Part shown: piece by piece, positions 1 through 10,195 of the stretch
Position numbering within the stretch: position 1 is the stretch's first letter
Layout: every line of letters begins with the position of its first letter
From: Tritrichomonas foetus
Taxonomy: Eukaryota > Parabasalia > Tritrichomonadida > Tritrichomonadidae
Length of the DNA stretch: 64,000 bases
Reading direction: 5' to 3'
Assembly (NCBI GenBank): GCA_001839685.1
Contig: MLAK01000605.1
Location: 8,371 to 72,370, forward strand
The notes under the pieces: generated by a model
What the model was told of the DNA's origin: nothing
Seen by the model: only the letters and a program-made list of their open reading frames with translations
Databases searched by the model: none
Position numbers and translations under genes: made by a program

Positions 1-302
1 CCCCTTCTTCTTTTGGTTAATTTCGCATTGTCACTGATGATGGATATTATTTAAAGTCAATTTTTAAAACCAATTGTTTTTTTAGATCTATCTTTTCATT
101 TTTTTTAATAAAACAAAACAAAAAATTTTTAATTCCTCTTGATGATTCAGAGAATCCTAATTCTTTCTTCTAATATCTCAATATATGTGTAGAAAAAAAA
201 TTATTTGTTTAACTAGAAATATTGATGTAGGGATTTATTTTGATATTTTATTTATGAGATTTAATTATCATAACAAAAAATAAATAAGAAAATAATAAAA
301 AC
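1..302. other. AT-rich spacer
   Basis: This is strongly AT-rich spacer with long T and A runs. I see no open frame or RNA signature in it apart from the short T-tract that ends the neighbouring tRNA gene. Confidence 0.6.
297..301 (-). terminator. RNA polymerase III T-tract behind tRNA-Leu
   Basis: Five T residues on the minus strand begin two bases after the discriminator base of the tRNA. This is the usual position and length of a Pol III terminator. Confidence 0.7.
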
Positions 303-384
303 TGGTACCCGTGGGGTTCGAACCCACGCACCTCTCGGTATCGGGGCTTAAATCCGACGCCTTAGACCACTCGGCCAAAGTACC
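303..384 (-). tRNA. tRNA-Leu (anticodon UAA)
   Basis: The minus strand folds as a class II tRNA of 82 bases. The acceptor stem is GGTACTT with GGGTACC, with two or more G-U pairs. The A-box-like GGCCGAGTGG and the T-arm GTGGG-TTCGAAC-CCCAC are both present. The anticodon loop TTTAAGC gives anticodon TAA. The long variable arm (ACC-GAGA-GGT) is typical of leucine tRNAs. The discriminator base is A, CCA is not encoded, and there is no intron. The anticodon stem TCGGA/CCCGA has an A-C mismatch next to the loop (positions 31 and 39). This is the only tRNA I found in the window. Confidence 0.96.
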
Positions 385-520
385 TGTGCGAATTTTTCAG
401 AATTGTACGTGCCGTGACTTGAGAGATTTAGAGATATGTAATCAAATGATATTCTTCAAGGGTATCAGAGCAAAATATTTTCAAAGCATTTTGATGAATT
501 CATACATGTTTACTCTATTT

Positions 521-1456
521 TTATTCTAAAGAATGAAATCTAAATAATCCATTGCCATGGCGACATCTATCAATACATTTGAACATTATAATGATGACAG
601 ACAACACCAAAAAGAATCCGCAGCATGCAAGTAATGCAATGATGAGCTCCTCTGAATACCAGTGAAATACAATTTCACACTCTGGCTCCTTGTGGCGTGG
701 TATGAAGAATTTTGATACGCCAGAAGGGATGCTTTCTTTCGATTCAACCGAAATTGTAACTTTTTCAGGCGTTATATCGCCGTTTGTTAAAATCCTTAAC
801 AAAAAAGATTCATTTTCGTTGTAAGTCACTTCCTTTGTTGAAAAAGTGCCAGCAAAAGCTTGATAATCCGTGAAATTCTTATAAATGAAAAATTGATCGG
901 TTGGATCTTTTGATGTCTGTGAAAATTTAACGGTCGTTTGATGAGGAGGAACATAAACAAAACACTTATCGTCAAAATTCCTCAATCTCGTGAAATTGGT
1001 GAGTCCAGAGGTAGATAATAATGATAAAGATGAGGAACTGAGAGGCATCAATGATATTTCTTCGAAATTTGTATTGGAGAAATAAATACCTGTTTGGCAG
1101 AGACCCGGCATCGAAAAGTATATAAATCGTAGGCGTGATGATGGCTCGTGCGCCGTAAGCGTAATGGATCCATACGGAAGTTCAATCGCCCGAAAAATAA
1201 TTGATGATACTAATTCTGAACCGACAGCAGTAAAATCTTTCGGATTTTTGCGATCTTTTGAGCGGGAATAATATTCGTTATATCGAACGTTTGGTGAAAT
1301 ATCGTAAAAAGCGATGTAAAAAGGATAATATGTGATATTTATACACATGGATTTGCCGTATTCTAACTCTTGGTCGACTTTGTGAATACCTAGTGCAGAT
1401 GTAATATTTATATCGCATTCTGAATTTACAAACACTAAAAACAGGATCAGATTCAT
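521..1456 (-). CDS. Type I membrane protein, function unknown
   Basis: A 311-residue protein. The first ATG at 1456 is used; the frame is open for one further TTG codon. The N-terminus (MNLILFLVFVNSEC) looks like a short signal peptide. The middle is a beta-rich extracellular region with several Cys and potential N-glycosylation sites (NIT, NFT, NES). Near the C-terminus one hydrophobic span (IIALLACCGFFLVLSVIIIMF) is followed by a short basic tail with Cys and Arg. This predicts a plasma-membrane or endomembrane protein with most of its mass outside the cytosol. No family was recognised, and single-pass surface proteins of this layout are common in trichomonads. The stop codon is followed by AT-rich spacer towards the tRNA gene. 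Confidence 0.8.
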   Translation of the reverse strand: MNLILFLVFVNSECDINITSALGIHKVDQELEYGKSMCINITYYPFYIAFYDISPNVRYNEYYSRSKDRKNPKDFTAVGSELVSSIIFRAIELPYGSITLTAHEPSSRLRFIYFSMPGLCQTGIYFSNTNFEEISLMPLSSSSLSLLSTSGLTNFTRLRNFDDKCFVYVPPHQTTVKFSQTSKDPTDQFFIYKNFTDYQAFAGTFSTKEVTYNENESFLLRILTNGDITPEKVTISVESKESIPSGVSKFFIPRHKEPECEIVFHWYSEELIIALLACCGFFLVLSVIIIMFKCIDRCRHGNGLFRFHSLE

Positions 1457-1762
1457 CAAGTTTGTAAATTCTTATGCCAATTTAGCCTTAATTTCACCTG
1501 AAGCCGATATTATTCAAAATCAAAATACAAACTTTTTCAATATATATGGTCATATAGTTCTTTCGAATCAAAAAGAAAAAAAGATTCACACTAATTCAAC
1601 TTCACTCTATCCTGAGACAATAAAAAATAATTCATAAAGAAAAATACATTTTTTTTTTTTTCATATATTTTTAATAACCAAATTTCTTTGTGTAGCTAAT
1701 TGAAGCTTCATTTTTTTAAAAAAATAAACACAAACATATATATCAAACCTTCAAGAAGAAAC

Positions 1763-3784
1763 TTAAGCATCACGTGCTTCAATAAGTTCAAATTCCTTAA
1801 TCATCATGTTATATTCCTTTTCAAATTGAATGAGTTCAACATCAACTTTTTCATCTTCGAGATCTTCTTCTTCTGTTTCTTTAGTTTCTCCTTCAACTTT
1901 TTGACCAGTTGTGTCATTTGTATTCTTCTTTGCGTCAGCGGCACGTTGTTTAAATCTTTCATCAGTTTGATTCACGAATTTTCTCTGTTGTTCAATAAAT
2001 TGTTTCATTTGTTCAGCTTCTTCACTATTCGCTTTAGACATGAATTCTGGAACCTTATAAATCATCAAAGAACCATCTCCACATCCGACAGCAAGGAGTT
2101 GTTTATCATTATGACCAACACCGAAGCTCAAACTTATAACTTTAGAACTTGCAACAGATTGAGTGAAGAGGCATTCATGGCTTTTATCTAACAGTGCCCA
2201 AACTTCAACTTCGCCATTTTCTTTACCAGCAAGGAAAATCGATGGTCTTGTTGGTGAAAATGCAACACATGTTAAAGAATGCTGACGTGCAGAACTTCTA
2301 AAGAGTTCCATAATTCCATTCTTCAAATCAGCAATCACAATTTGTGCACGATCACAGCATAGAAAGATGCCTGGAATGAATGGTGATTCAATAAAGCTTA
2401 AAGTTGTATGATATAAAAGTTGTGAACGTAAAGTTACTTGAGGATTCTGACGACCTGCTAAAGAACGATCGAGGCCATTCACCCAATTGAATGCAAGTAC
2501 TTCACCTTCTTCTGTCATTAGTCTGGCATCACCAGTAAGCTTTCCATTATCTGCAACGATATGGAAAAGACGAGTTGGTAAGAAAATTCCAGTTTTTGGT
2601 GATTTCAAAATATTCATAGTGAAAACCGGTGTCCATTCATTAATTAACGAAGCGCCTGGTAAAAATCCATCATTATTCGTGTGAACATTGACTGTGTCAA
2701 TATTTGTATCCCATACAATTAAACGTCCATCAAGTGAAATTGTCATAAATTGAGAAGTGACTTCACATGTATCAAGTTCACCAATACGGAGAATTTTTTG
2801 ACCAGGTGGAAGCCATTTAAGATCACAGATCGGCTGGGATGGACACTTTGTAGGTGCTAATGTTGGTGATATGATCATGCTTGAGAATTTCGGGTGGAAG
2901 AATTCACTGAATGAATCTTCAGTTGAATATCTGTTCCTTAATTCAGCAGAAATCTTTGTTTTTTCATCTGACAAGTCGTAGTAAACTACCTGGCCGTTTT
3001 CACAGCCGCCGACGATCAAGTTTGGATTTGTTGGACAGAACTTGAATACTTTGACAACCGCCGGGGCTTCAAGGACATATTGCGGATGAAGAATCGATTG
3101 GAAGTTCCATACAAAAATGTACTCAACTGGCGCGTTCACCCAGCTATCCAAATATTTATCAAAAACGTTTGTTGATGCGAATGAGATCGCAATGGTGTCA
3201 TGCCTGCCTGGCATCCAATCGATGCAGCAAATCGGCGAGTTGAATCTGGCATCTTTCAACGATAAAAATTCCTTCAACTGAGATACGCTGAAACTCTTGA
3301 CGAGGGAATCATCTGAGGCCGTAAGATTGAATAGCTGATCTTTGAAAATGTCCGTAACCATATTTGAATCCAAAATTGGCGTAATTCTTTCTTGAACCTT
3401 TTTGATGAAATCCAAAAAGTCGTCCTGCTCTTGAATCGATTTGCTGAATTCCGGAAGCATTGTAACGAATTCTGTTTGTGCGGAGGAGTTCACTTTTCGT
3501 GACCAATGCGATTGCGTTGCCGAATCTGCAACTTCAGCTGACGATTGAATGCCTGTCTCCTTGATAGATCGAGTAAGCTCGAAATTCGGGTCGTTGAAGG
3601 ATCGAAATTCAACAAGGCCTTCCGTGCCAAGATGCGAATCTCGATCGACAAAAGTTCGTTTCTTATTTAAATCTTTGAAAGGACGTGTGATTAATAACTG
3701 ATATTGGTTTCTGTTTGTCGATATGTTTAACATTTTGACTTCGTCTTCAGTCGAAAGTTGAACAGGTGCGTCTTCTTCACTCAT
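1763..3784 (-). CDS. Axonemal dynein intermediate chain-like WD40 protein (IC140/WDR63 type)
   Basis: A 673-residue protein starting at the ATG at 3784. After a charged N-terminal region (residues 1-180) containing TQSHWSRKVNSSAQTEF, it has a run of WD40-type blades to about residue 590. Examples are ICCIDWMPGRHDTIAISF, VVKVFKFCPTNPNLIVGG, ICDLKWLPPGQ with LIVWDTN, and LTCVAFSPTRPSIFLAG with VEVWALL. An acidic and basic coiled tail follows. In dynein intermediate chains this propeller binds heavy chains, and the WDR63/IC140 group belongs to inner-arm dynein f/I1. The unusual spacing (long inserts, FLCCDRAQIVIADL) fits that group better than generic WD proteins. It is shorter than animal WDR63. 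It should act in the axoneme of the trichomonad flagella, as CFAP52 further along would. Assignment to the dynein IC family is fairly firm; assignment to the exact subtype is inference. Confidence 0.8.
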   Translation of the reverse strand: MSEEDAPVQLSTEDEVKMLNISTNRNQYQLLITRPFKDLNKKRTFVDRDSHLGTEGLVEFRSFNDPNFELTRSIKETGIQSSAEVADSATQSHWSRKVNSSAQTEFVTMLPEFSKSIQEQDDFLDFIKKVQERITPILDSNMVTDIFKDQLFNLTASDDSLVKSFSVSQLKEFLSLKDARFNSPICCIDWMPGRHDTIAISFASTNVFDKYLDSWVNAPVEYIFVWNFQSILHPQYVLEAPAVVKVFKFCPTNPNLIVGGCENGQVVYYDLSDEKTKISAELRNRYSTEDSFSEFFHPKFSSMIISPTLAPTKCPSQPICDLKWLPPGQKILRIGELDTCEVTSQFMTISLDGRLIVWDTNIDTVNVHTNNDGFLPGASLINEWTPVFTMNILKSPKTGIFLPTRLFHIVADNGKLTGDARLMTEEGEVLAFNWVNGLDRSLAGRQNPQVTLRSQLLYHTTLSFIESPFIPGIFLCCDRAQIVIADLKNGIMELFRSSARQHSLTCVAFSPTRPSIFLAGKENGEVEVWALLDKSHECLFTQSVASSKVISLSFGVGHNDKQLLAVGCGDGSLMIYKVPEFMSKANSEEAEQMKQFIEQQRKFVNQTDERFKQRAADAKKNTNDTTGQKVEGETKETEEEDLEDEKVDVELIQFEKEYNMMIKEFELIEARDA

Positions 3785-4212
3785 TTTTTGTTTTTCTATG
3801 TTTTTTTCAATGCTTTATTTTGGATTTACTATTTTCACCTTTTGAAGGGTTTTTCAAGATGTAACGTATTCTTCTTCCATTCAATTTCTAAAATTAATAA
3901 ACGTCATTCTCACATGAAAAATTCCATAACTCAATGACAAATTATGAATTTTTTTATTCGATATGGTAATTTCACTTTACAATATCTTTATATTCTATTA
4001 ACAAAATATCTTTTCTTATCTCCACACAAAGAATTCCAATATCATATTTAGAATTCTAATTCCGGATTTTGGCAATAACGAATATAAGGTTTTATCGGTA
4101 AATTAGGCATTCATTTATAATGAATGAAATCATTGAAAAATTCATAAAAATATCAATTAATAATAATAAATAAAGAAAAATAATTAAAAATATAGAAAAA
4201 ATTCAAAAAAAT
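3785..4212. other. Intergenic spacer between two minus-strand genes
   Basis: AT-rich spacer holding the promoter of the dynein intermediate chain gene and the 3' end of the RBR ligase gene. I see no clear TCATTTTT initiator near the 3784 ATG; the closest element is GCATTGAAA about 25 bases upstream. I see no other genes. Confidence 0.4.
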
Positions 4213-5772
4213 TTAGTCGTAGTGAGGATCGCAGTGTTTGAGAAGGGATTCACGGAATACAGATATCTTTCTTGTGTACTTAAGAATATCAATAAATTGT
4301 ATTCTTGTTGATGCCGTGTGTATATTTGTTATTTTCGCTTCAATATCTCCAACTGTTTTCATTGCTGATTCTAGAGTGAATTTGAAAAGTGCGTATTCAC
4401 ATGCATCTGCTTTATTTCTGAAGTACTGGTCTGGCTTATTATAAACATTCATTTGTTGCTCCAGTGGAATATTTTTCATCCTTATTTCATTATATAGAAT
4501 ATTAAACATGTGAACTTGAGCCCATTTAAAGTTTTCATCAGTCCAGTATATCAAATTCAGCAAATTTTTAATGGATTCATTCACTTCATTTTCTGAAAGG
4601 CCTTGTTCAGGCACAATTTTAGCATTTATTAAACGTGTATATTGTTCAGTTTTCTCTTTCAAAGCTTTATTACTAACATGATATTTCATGAATACGTCAT
4701 GATAGCAAGCGAGAAATTCACGATTAATATTATCTGGCTTTTTCAGAAATGGATCATCTTCTTTTCTATATGCTGCGCAATTATAAAAGTTCTGAGGATG
4801 TTCACTCCATTTCTGCATACACATCCAACAAAACTCATATCGACATTTATAACAAGTCATATGATTACAGCCTCCATTTTTCTCAATAATTGATTTACAA
4901 TTCGGACAAATTTTAACATTTTCACCAAAAAGACGACGCTGCATGACATCATCACCAGTAGATGCTTCCCAAAATTGCTTTTCTGCACATGTTGCAGGAG
5001 CATGTGATGGTTCGTTACATTCGGAACAAAACTCATAACCACATGAACATTTTAATACTCCGCATAATCCAGTTGTTAAAACATCAACTGGCTTTCCACA
5101 ACGAGGATTTGGACAGTTCGTTAAAGTGTCTGCCATGCTCACCTGTTGATTCAAAATGAACTTGAGTAAGTTATTATACATTTCTTCACCACAGATCATT
5201 TCAACTGAATTAGGGGGAAGCTTACAACGACAGCCTTCCATTTGACAAGGAACCTGATGCTTTCCTTGTTCGATGTAGCTTTTTGAATGCTGTCTCCAAC
5301 ATTCTGTACAGAAACAGTGGCCACATTGGAGCTCCCACATGTCCTGCGGTTCACACTCACAGAAACAAATGCCACATTCCATATATTCTTCACCATCTTG
5401 TGGAATTGGATGTCTCAGTGATGGATCCATCATGACAAAATCCGGCCTAATTCCAATGCTTTCGAGAATCGAGTCATGAAATTGAGCCCAGTTTTCAAAA
5501 ACGCGATGAACGTTCCAGTTTTGTGTTTCGAGAATCATAAATGCGACAAGTTCGTGAACGTTTAAATTCTCTGCAATTGTTCGACATTGCTGCATAATTG
5601 AATCAAATACATGTTCGTCTTTTACTTCTGTGAAAACTGTCTGTCGTGTTTTTGGGATGATTTCATTCTTGTTGTGAAGATCGATCGTAACAAATAAGTC
5701 GACTGCGTCTTGAGTCTCCATGCAGAGACCATATTGATCGTATTCTTGGAAAAATGGGTTTATTAATGTCAT
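4213..5772 (-). CDS. Ariadne-type RBR E3 ubiquitin ligase
   Basis: A 519-residue protein with the three-part RBR zinc module. RING1 lies at about residues 133-182 (CGICFCEC, CGHCFCTECW, CRCKLP). The IBR lies at about 200-262 (CPNPRCGKPVD, CSCGYEFCSECNEPSH). RING2 lies at about 289-318 (CPNCKSIIEKNGGCNHMTC, EFCWMCMQKWSEH). In this family ubiquitin is passed from an E2 to a catalytic Cys in RING2 before transfer to substrate. Here that residue is C302 of the GGCNHMTC motif, so the enzyme should be active. The N-terminal part (VHRVFENWAQF) and the C-terminal helical region resemble the UBA-like and Ariadne domains of HHARI proteins, which link to neddylated cullins. The start is supported by a TCATTTTTTCC initiator 21 bases upstream of the ATG. 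Confidence 0.93.
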   Translation of the reverse strand: MTLINPFFQEYDQYGLCMETQDAVDLFVTIDLHNKNEIIPKTRQTVFTEVKDEHVFDSIMQQCRTIAENLNVHELVAFMILETQNWNVHRVFENWAQFHDSILESIGIRPDFVMMDPSLRHPIPQDGEEYMECGICFCECEPQDMWELQCGHCFCTECWRQHSKSYIEQGKHQVPCQMEGCRCKLPPNSVEMICGEEMYNNLLKFILNQQVSMADTLTNCPNPRCGKPVDVLTTGLCGVLKCSCGYEFCSECNEPSHAPATCAEKQFWEASTGDDVMQRRLFGENVKICPNCKSIIEKNGGCNHMTCYKCRYEFCWMCMQKWSEHPQNFYNCAAYRKEDDPFLKKPDNINREFLACYHDVFMKYHVSNKALKEKTEQYTRLINAKIVPEQGLSENEVNESIKNLLNLIYWTDENFKWAQVHMFNILYNEIRMKNIPLEQQMNVYNKPDQYFRNKADACEYALFKFTLESAMKTVGDIEAKITNIHTASTRIQFIDILKYTRKISVFRESLLKHCDPHYD

Positions 5773-5782
5773 TTCGATTCGC

Positions 5783-5793
5783 GGAAAAAATGA
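5783..5793 (-). promoter_or_regulatory. Trichomonad-type initiator of the RBR ligase gene
   Basis: The minus strand reads TCATTTTTTCC, with the TCA 21 bases before the ATG at 5772. It matches the known trichomonad Inr consensus (TCA followed by pyrimidines and T) and would give a very short 5' UTR. Confidence 0.6.
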
Positions 5794-6072
5794 AAATTTT
5801 TAAAAAACTCACAAATTTTTCCATTTTTTCAAAAAGTTTTTAAATGATTTCTTCTATTGAAAAAAATTCGCCATATGAACTTTTTAAATCGATAAAATCA
5901 TTAACTTTTTTTAAATAAAATCGGTCATAAATTCAATGTTTGTAAACAAATATCCCTTTAATATGATATTAATGATCAAATTTTCAATTAATAAGGCCAA
6001 ATAAAACGAGGAGCCTATATAAAGTATTCAAAAAAGAGGAGCTTGAATAAAGTATTTAAACTTCACATCAAA

Positions 6073-6083
6073 TCATTTTTTCC
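6073..6083 (+). promoter_or_regulatory. Initiator that sets the start of the next gene at 6091
   Basis: The sequence TCATTTTTTCC begins 18 bases before the ATG at 6091. It lies inside the open frame that could otherwise start at 6043. An initiator here argues that transcription starts downstream of 6043, so the ATG at 6091 is the real start. Confidence 0.6.
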
Positions 6084-6090
6084 ACTTCTC

Positions 6091-8013
6091 ATGGATAAAT
6101 TTATCGCAGAACCACCAACTTTATATTCTAGTTCTGATTTCGAATTTCTTCCATATTTGAATGCTTATAATCGGGAAGTTTACTATCGAACAGATACCCA
6201 AACATTAAAAGACAAATTACAATCCAGACGCTCTCGTTCAAACTACAACCCACACTCGCCCATCATTATCCACCAGCCATTTTCAGAGAGTGAACACAAT
6301 TCAGTTTTGGAGTATCTGTTCATCACTAAATTTTTCAATCGAAATTCGCCAATTCACGCCTTGCCGTATCAACTTATGAGCTCCATGCACAATATTAACG
6401 ATAGGAAAGGGACGCTCCCTCGCTCAGCCGAAAGTATTATTCAATATCTCACGGAAATATATATTCGTCGATCAACTCTTTATAATGCCGAGGATAATCC
6501 TATTGTTTTTACTTCAAAAAGTTTTGACTTTCCAAAAAAGAAAGACAAGCATAGTTTCGCTCTTCAACCGCCGATTGCAGAAATTGGAATGTTTTCAAAA
6601 ACATCAAAAGTTTTAAAAATTCAAAGCATTTTACCAGCAGTCATTGCAATCTTTATATCAGATGTTTCTCCAATCGTTATTGATCTTTCTGTTTCGTGCA
6701 ACGTGTCAAAACCGTCTTTCACTACATCATTTCTAATGAGTGGCACATCACGATTTACCATTTCAGGTAATCCAGAATTCTGTTCAGATATGCACCGCTT
6801 TTGCTGCTTCTATGAAGATGGAATATTGAATTTCATCGATTTGACACATCGCGTTAGATTTAAAAATAATGATACAACTATTCATAGTTTTAAGTGCTGG
6901 CCTTATCCATGCTTTGAAACGCTTACAATGCTTTGTGCTTGCATTGACCCATTACCATCAAATTCATCTAAAAACTCGAATAATCAGATTAGTGATCAAT
7001 CTGAGAGTCGATCAAGTAATCAGAATAATAACCAAAATAGTGAAAATCATAAAGGGTTCAGAGGATATGAAAATATGATTATTGCAGCTTCAACAAACGT
7101 TGGATCAATTTCTGCCTGGGAGTTCCATGGAAGTGACCACACAGTCAGCAGATTTAGCTACGATTTGAAGCCAATGAAACTAGAATGGATTTCGGGCAGA
7201 AGACTAGTTGTTGTCACTGAAGAACAAGACATCACCATTCTTCCTTTTCCATGGGATGTTGAAGACTTCGAACCAGAAAAATTCACCATGGATGTTTCCC
7301 ACCGATTTGTTGAATGCCAAGGTGATGCCTATGTTTTAGAGGAAATCCACCACATACAGTCCGAACTCGACTCCTCCACATTCACAGCCAATGATCAAAA
7401 TCTATTTAACACTAACTCTCTTGATATTTCTACACCAAGTTATATTTCCAATTCTGGTTTTAATTCACATTCAGGTTTTAATGGTTATGAGAATAGTTTT
7501 ATGGGTAGTTTTGGTAAAAATGGTTTGAATAAGAATCGAAGTATGAATGGCTTGGGTAAATTGTCTAGCCAAGAAATTGAGAAACTAACAATTTATGGAA
7601 AACACAAAGTTAAAGTGATTACTCATAATGAAGGAACTTTCGAACTTGAAGTTGATTTCCCGATTTATTCTTGCGCTTATACAAATGGTGCCTTTGCAAT
7701 GTCAAATTGCAAAGGTGAGATTTTCATCTGGGATCACAAAGTGCGCCACACACGAACAATGATTCCTGAAAGCAATCCAATCACGTCGATTGTGCCTGTC
7801 GACCTATGGAGAAATGCAAAGCCTATGTTTGCTAGAGTGTCAAACACAGAAACGAGGTTTTTCGACGCTTATGGAAAAATTTCCGTCGAAACAACTGTGG
7901 CAGAACCATCTAAAGGGGAAAACTCGAAAGTTGATCCTTTCTTCCACAAAAATGGATACTGTGTCACAATCGATGACCAATTCAAAGTGTCTGTAACATG
8001 GTTTGGATATTGA
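6091..8013 (+). CDS. Divergent beta-propeller-like protein, function unknown
   Basis: 640 residues from the ATG at 6091 (MDKFIAEPP). That start was chosen because a TCATTTTTTCC initiator lies 18 bases before it. The frame remains open upstream to a non-favoured start at 6043. The N-terminal 170 residues are charged and helical. The rest has weak WD-like beta strands, for example FCCFYEDGILNFIDL, IIAASTNVGSISAWEF, RLVVVTEEQDITILPF and FAMSNCKGEIFIWDH. Two Asn/Ser-rich inserts interrupt it (about residues 290-325 and 440-500), typical of low-complexity loops in AT-rich protists. It may be a WD40-type scaffold, but no subfamily was recognised. It is divergently arranged with the RBR ligase gene. 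Confidence 0.8.
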   Translation: MDKFIAEPPTLYSSSDFEFLPYLNAYNREVYYRTDTQTLKDKLQSRRSRSNYNPHSPIIIHQPFSESEHNSVLEYLFITKFFNRNSPIHALPYQLMSSMHNINDRKGTLPRSAESIIQYLTEIYIRRSTLYNAEDNPIVFTSKSFDFPKKKDKHSFALQPPIAEIGMFSKTSKVLKIQSILPAVIAIFISDVSPIVIDLSVSCNVSKPSFTTSFLMSGTSRFTISGNPEFCSDMHRFCCFYEDGILNFIDLTHRVRFKNNDTTIHSFKCWPYPCFETLTMLCACIDPLPSNSSKNSNNQISDQSESRSSNQNNNQNSENHKGFRGYENMIIAASTNVGSISAWEFHGSDHTVSRFSYDLKPMKLEWISGRRLVVVTEEQDITILPFPWDVEDFEPEKFTMDVSHRFVECQGDAYVLEEIHHIQSELDSSTFTANDQNLFNTNSLDISTPSYISNSGFNSHSGFNGYENSFMGSFGKNGLNKNRSMNGLGKLSSQEIEKLTIYGKHKVKVITHNEGTFELEVDFPIYSCAYTNGAFAMSNCKGEIFIWDHKVRHTRTMIPESNPITSIVPVDLWRNAKPMFARVSNTETRFFDAYGKISVETTVAEPSKGENSKVDPFFHKNGYCVTIDDQFKVSVTWFGY

Positions 8014-8540
8014 ATTATATGTGAGTTATTTTTATGTTTTAAAATTATATTTGTGTTTATCGGGATATCTTTTTTATTCTAATTTAGTTATTTATTGATG
8101 TATCAATTAGAACTTTTGATAAAATTAAGAGTTTAGAGTAAATTTAATCAAATGAGGTATTATACTTCGCAAGTTTCTTTCTATTGAAGCTTGAGACGAG
8201 ATTCACATTAGATAGTAATAAATTTCATAAAATAAAATCAATTTCTTCAGATCATTTATAATAAATTGATCAGTTATTCATATCAAAGAGAACAGTGATA
8301 GAGCATGAACCATGATAATCCATCCTAATTCTCATCTATTTTATATTACTAAGTACATGATCTTGTATTACATGAAGTTATTTTGAATGCATTCATTTTT
8401 CCTGAATCATATTTTGTGTATTTTTGTTTTCAAATGTGAATTAATTGTTGCAAAAAATCATCCTTTTGAATAGACAAAGACAGAATTCTCCATCTCTTTC
8501 AATGGCATACAAAATTTTTACGATTTAGACTCTCTTACTT
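8014..8540. other. AT-rich spacer
   Basis: The spacer between the 3' end of the propeller-like gene and the decayed gene to its right. I see no open frames or structured elements. Confidence 0.4.
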
Positions 8541-8544
8541 TGAA

Positions 8545-10010
8545 AATCTATATGATAAGATTCGGATGAATTCACCTTTCGTTTTTTCCTTTGAACCAAT
8601 ATAACAACAACAATGATAATTGTAATTACAATCATTTCTGCAACACGGTGCAAAGCTATATGTATTATTTTCTTTTTATTATTTTCCTGATTATTGATAT
8701 AACTATTATTTTTGGGATCATTTGATGAGATTTCATTTGTTGTATCATTTCTTTAAAATACTATCTGCACTGAGGATTTCACGATCTACTAATGAAAATT
8801 TCGAAGTGATACTTTATTTACTTGACATGATGATTCAGAAGTTGGAATTTGTTCCGATTAAGATGGTGCGATAATTTCTGATTATTAGATGATTGAGATG
8901 TTTTAATGATTACTGGTGTTGTTGATTTAACAATTGGTTCTGGATCACTTGAAACATTATGATCGATTATAATTTTTACTGGGAAAACGTCATCATAGTT
9001 ATTATGAAAGTTAAAGTGTACGTAAGAATTTGATGGAAATAGATTGGAAAGTGAAATTGATAAATTCCTTTAGAAAAATATAATTTGGCGCTAATCTTTC
9101 AATCTTGGAAGCATTAAAAGGTAAAGAAAAGAAATTTTTATCGAACCAAATCCAGTGATACTTAAATTCTGTTGGTTCTTTAGCCTATGGTGTTTTTGTA
9201 TATTAGAATAATCATTTGGCAATTTACTCTGGAAATATTTCAAATCATTGGGCTCAATAGAAAATTCCTTTGGTTCACTAAATGAAGGTTCAATGATTAC
9301 TTCAGCAACTTGGCAATGAAGACCAGCAAAATATTCTGGACATTGGTAAAGTTGATTGTCAGTTGAGCATTCCCTATTATTCGCATTTATCACATTCGTT
9401 TTCTTTAGTGAATTTAATTTCATGATAATTTTTATTTTCGAATTTAATGTTTCCAATGGAACTAACAGTGAATAGATAGTCAGTTAATTCATCAAAATCA
9501 ACAGAAGAAACAATATGAATTTCATATTTTCCTTTCATTGCTTCATCAGTATTAAATAAAACTTTTTCATTGGTAGAGTAATATTCACTCTGATTAGTAT
9601 AATAATGGTTTCCATATAATGTTTCTTGATTAAGAGTAACAACGTATAAGTCTAAGTTACAATGTAAAATATGATATCCTTCTGAATTAAATGCCAAGTC
9701 ATCATATGACTTAGCTATTCTTTGATCATGTAATGAATCCGTTACTTCTATTGGCTTATCAAATGTTGATTATTTCGAATGTTTACATTTTGAGCATATA
9801 CAAATGTGAATGAATGGTCAAGATGTAAAACATTTTTAAGATTTTGAACACCATATTGAATGAATTCATGTCCACATCTAGAATTTGGTCGTGAATGAAA
9901 GATTTGTAATTTGATCACAGGAGGAGATTATAGTCAGAGAAATCTGATTTCAATGGATGATTTCTATATGTTTGTATAATTTGATTTCGATTTATTCAAA
10001 AAATAGATAT
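8545..10010 (-). pseudogene. Decayed surface protein gene (subtilisin-like C-terminal, EGF-like and TM parts)
   Basis: Several minus-strand frames, broken by stops and frameshifts, read as the 3' part of one gene. From 5' to 3' they are as follows. Around 9740-9850 is LDHSFTFVYAQNVNIRNN. Around 9377-9740 is DDLAFNSEGYHILHCNLDL, then VVTLNQETLYGNHY and NEKVLFNTDEAMKGKYEIHI. Around 9300-9400 is an EGF-like Cys stretch, YQCPEYFAGLHC. Near 8585-8650 is a membrane span (MIVITIIIVVVILV) followed by basic QRKKR. The LDLYVV...YGNHY...NEKV...KGKYEIHI pattern resembles the beta domain that follows the catalytic part of trichomonad S8 subtilases, and the EGF-TM tail fits such surface peptidases. No catalytic domain is visible, so the locus is both truncated and frameshifted. 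The S8 identity is inference; the decayed state is visible directly. Confidence 0.5.
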
Positions 10011-10195
10011 CTGCCAAATCTTGACGATTGATTTCCACTTTCCAAATATAATAAGCGTTCGATTAAATTCTGAGATCTCAAAATGAATGAAAATGAAGAT
10101 TATATAAAAAAGAAAGATTTTATAGAGTTTAAATTTTTATTATAGATTAACATAAAAATACAAAAAAGAAAAAAATTACACAAATAATCGAAAAT

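Larger units (their letters stand above)
5773..6090. other. Divergent promoter region
   Basis: An AT-rich spacer between two divergent genes. Each gene carries its own TCATTTTTTCC initiator near the ATG. A copy of the motif ACCGATTTTA lies on the minus strand at 5916-5925. Confidence 0.5.

Noticed and set aside
6043..6090. Start of the propeller-like gene at 6043
   Set aside because: The initiator TCATTTTTTCC lies at 6073-6083 inside this stretch, and the ATG at 6091 has the usual spacing from it.
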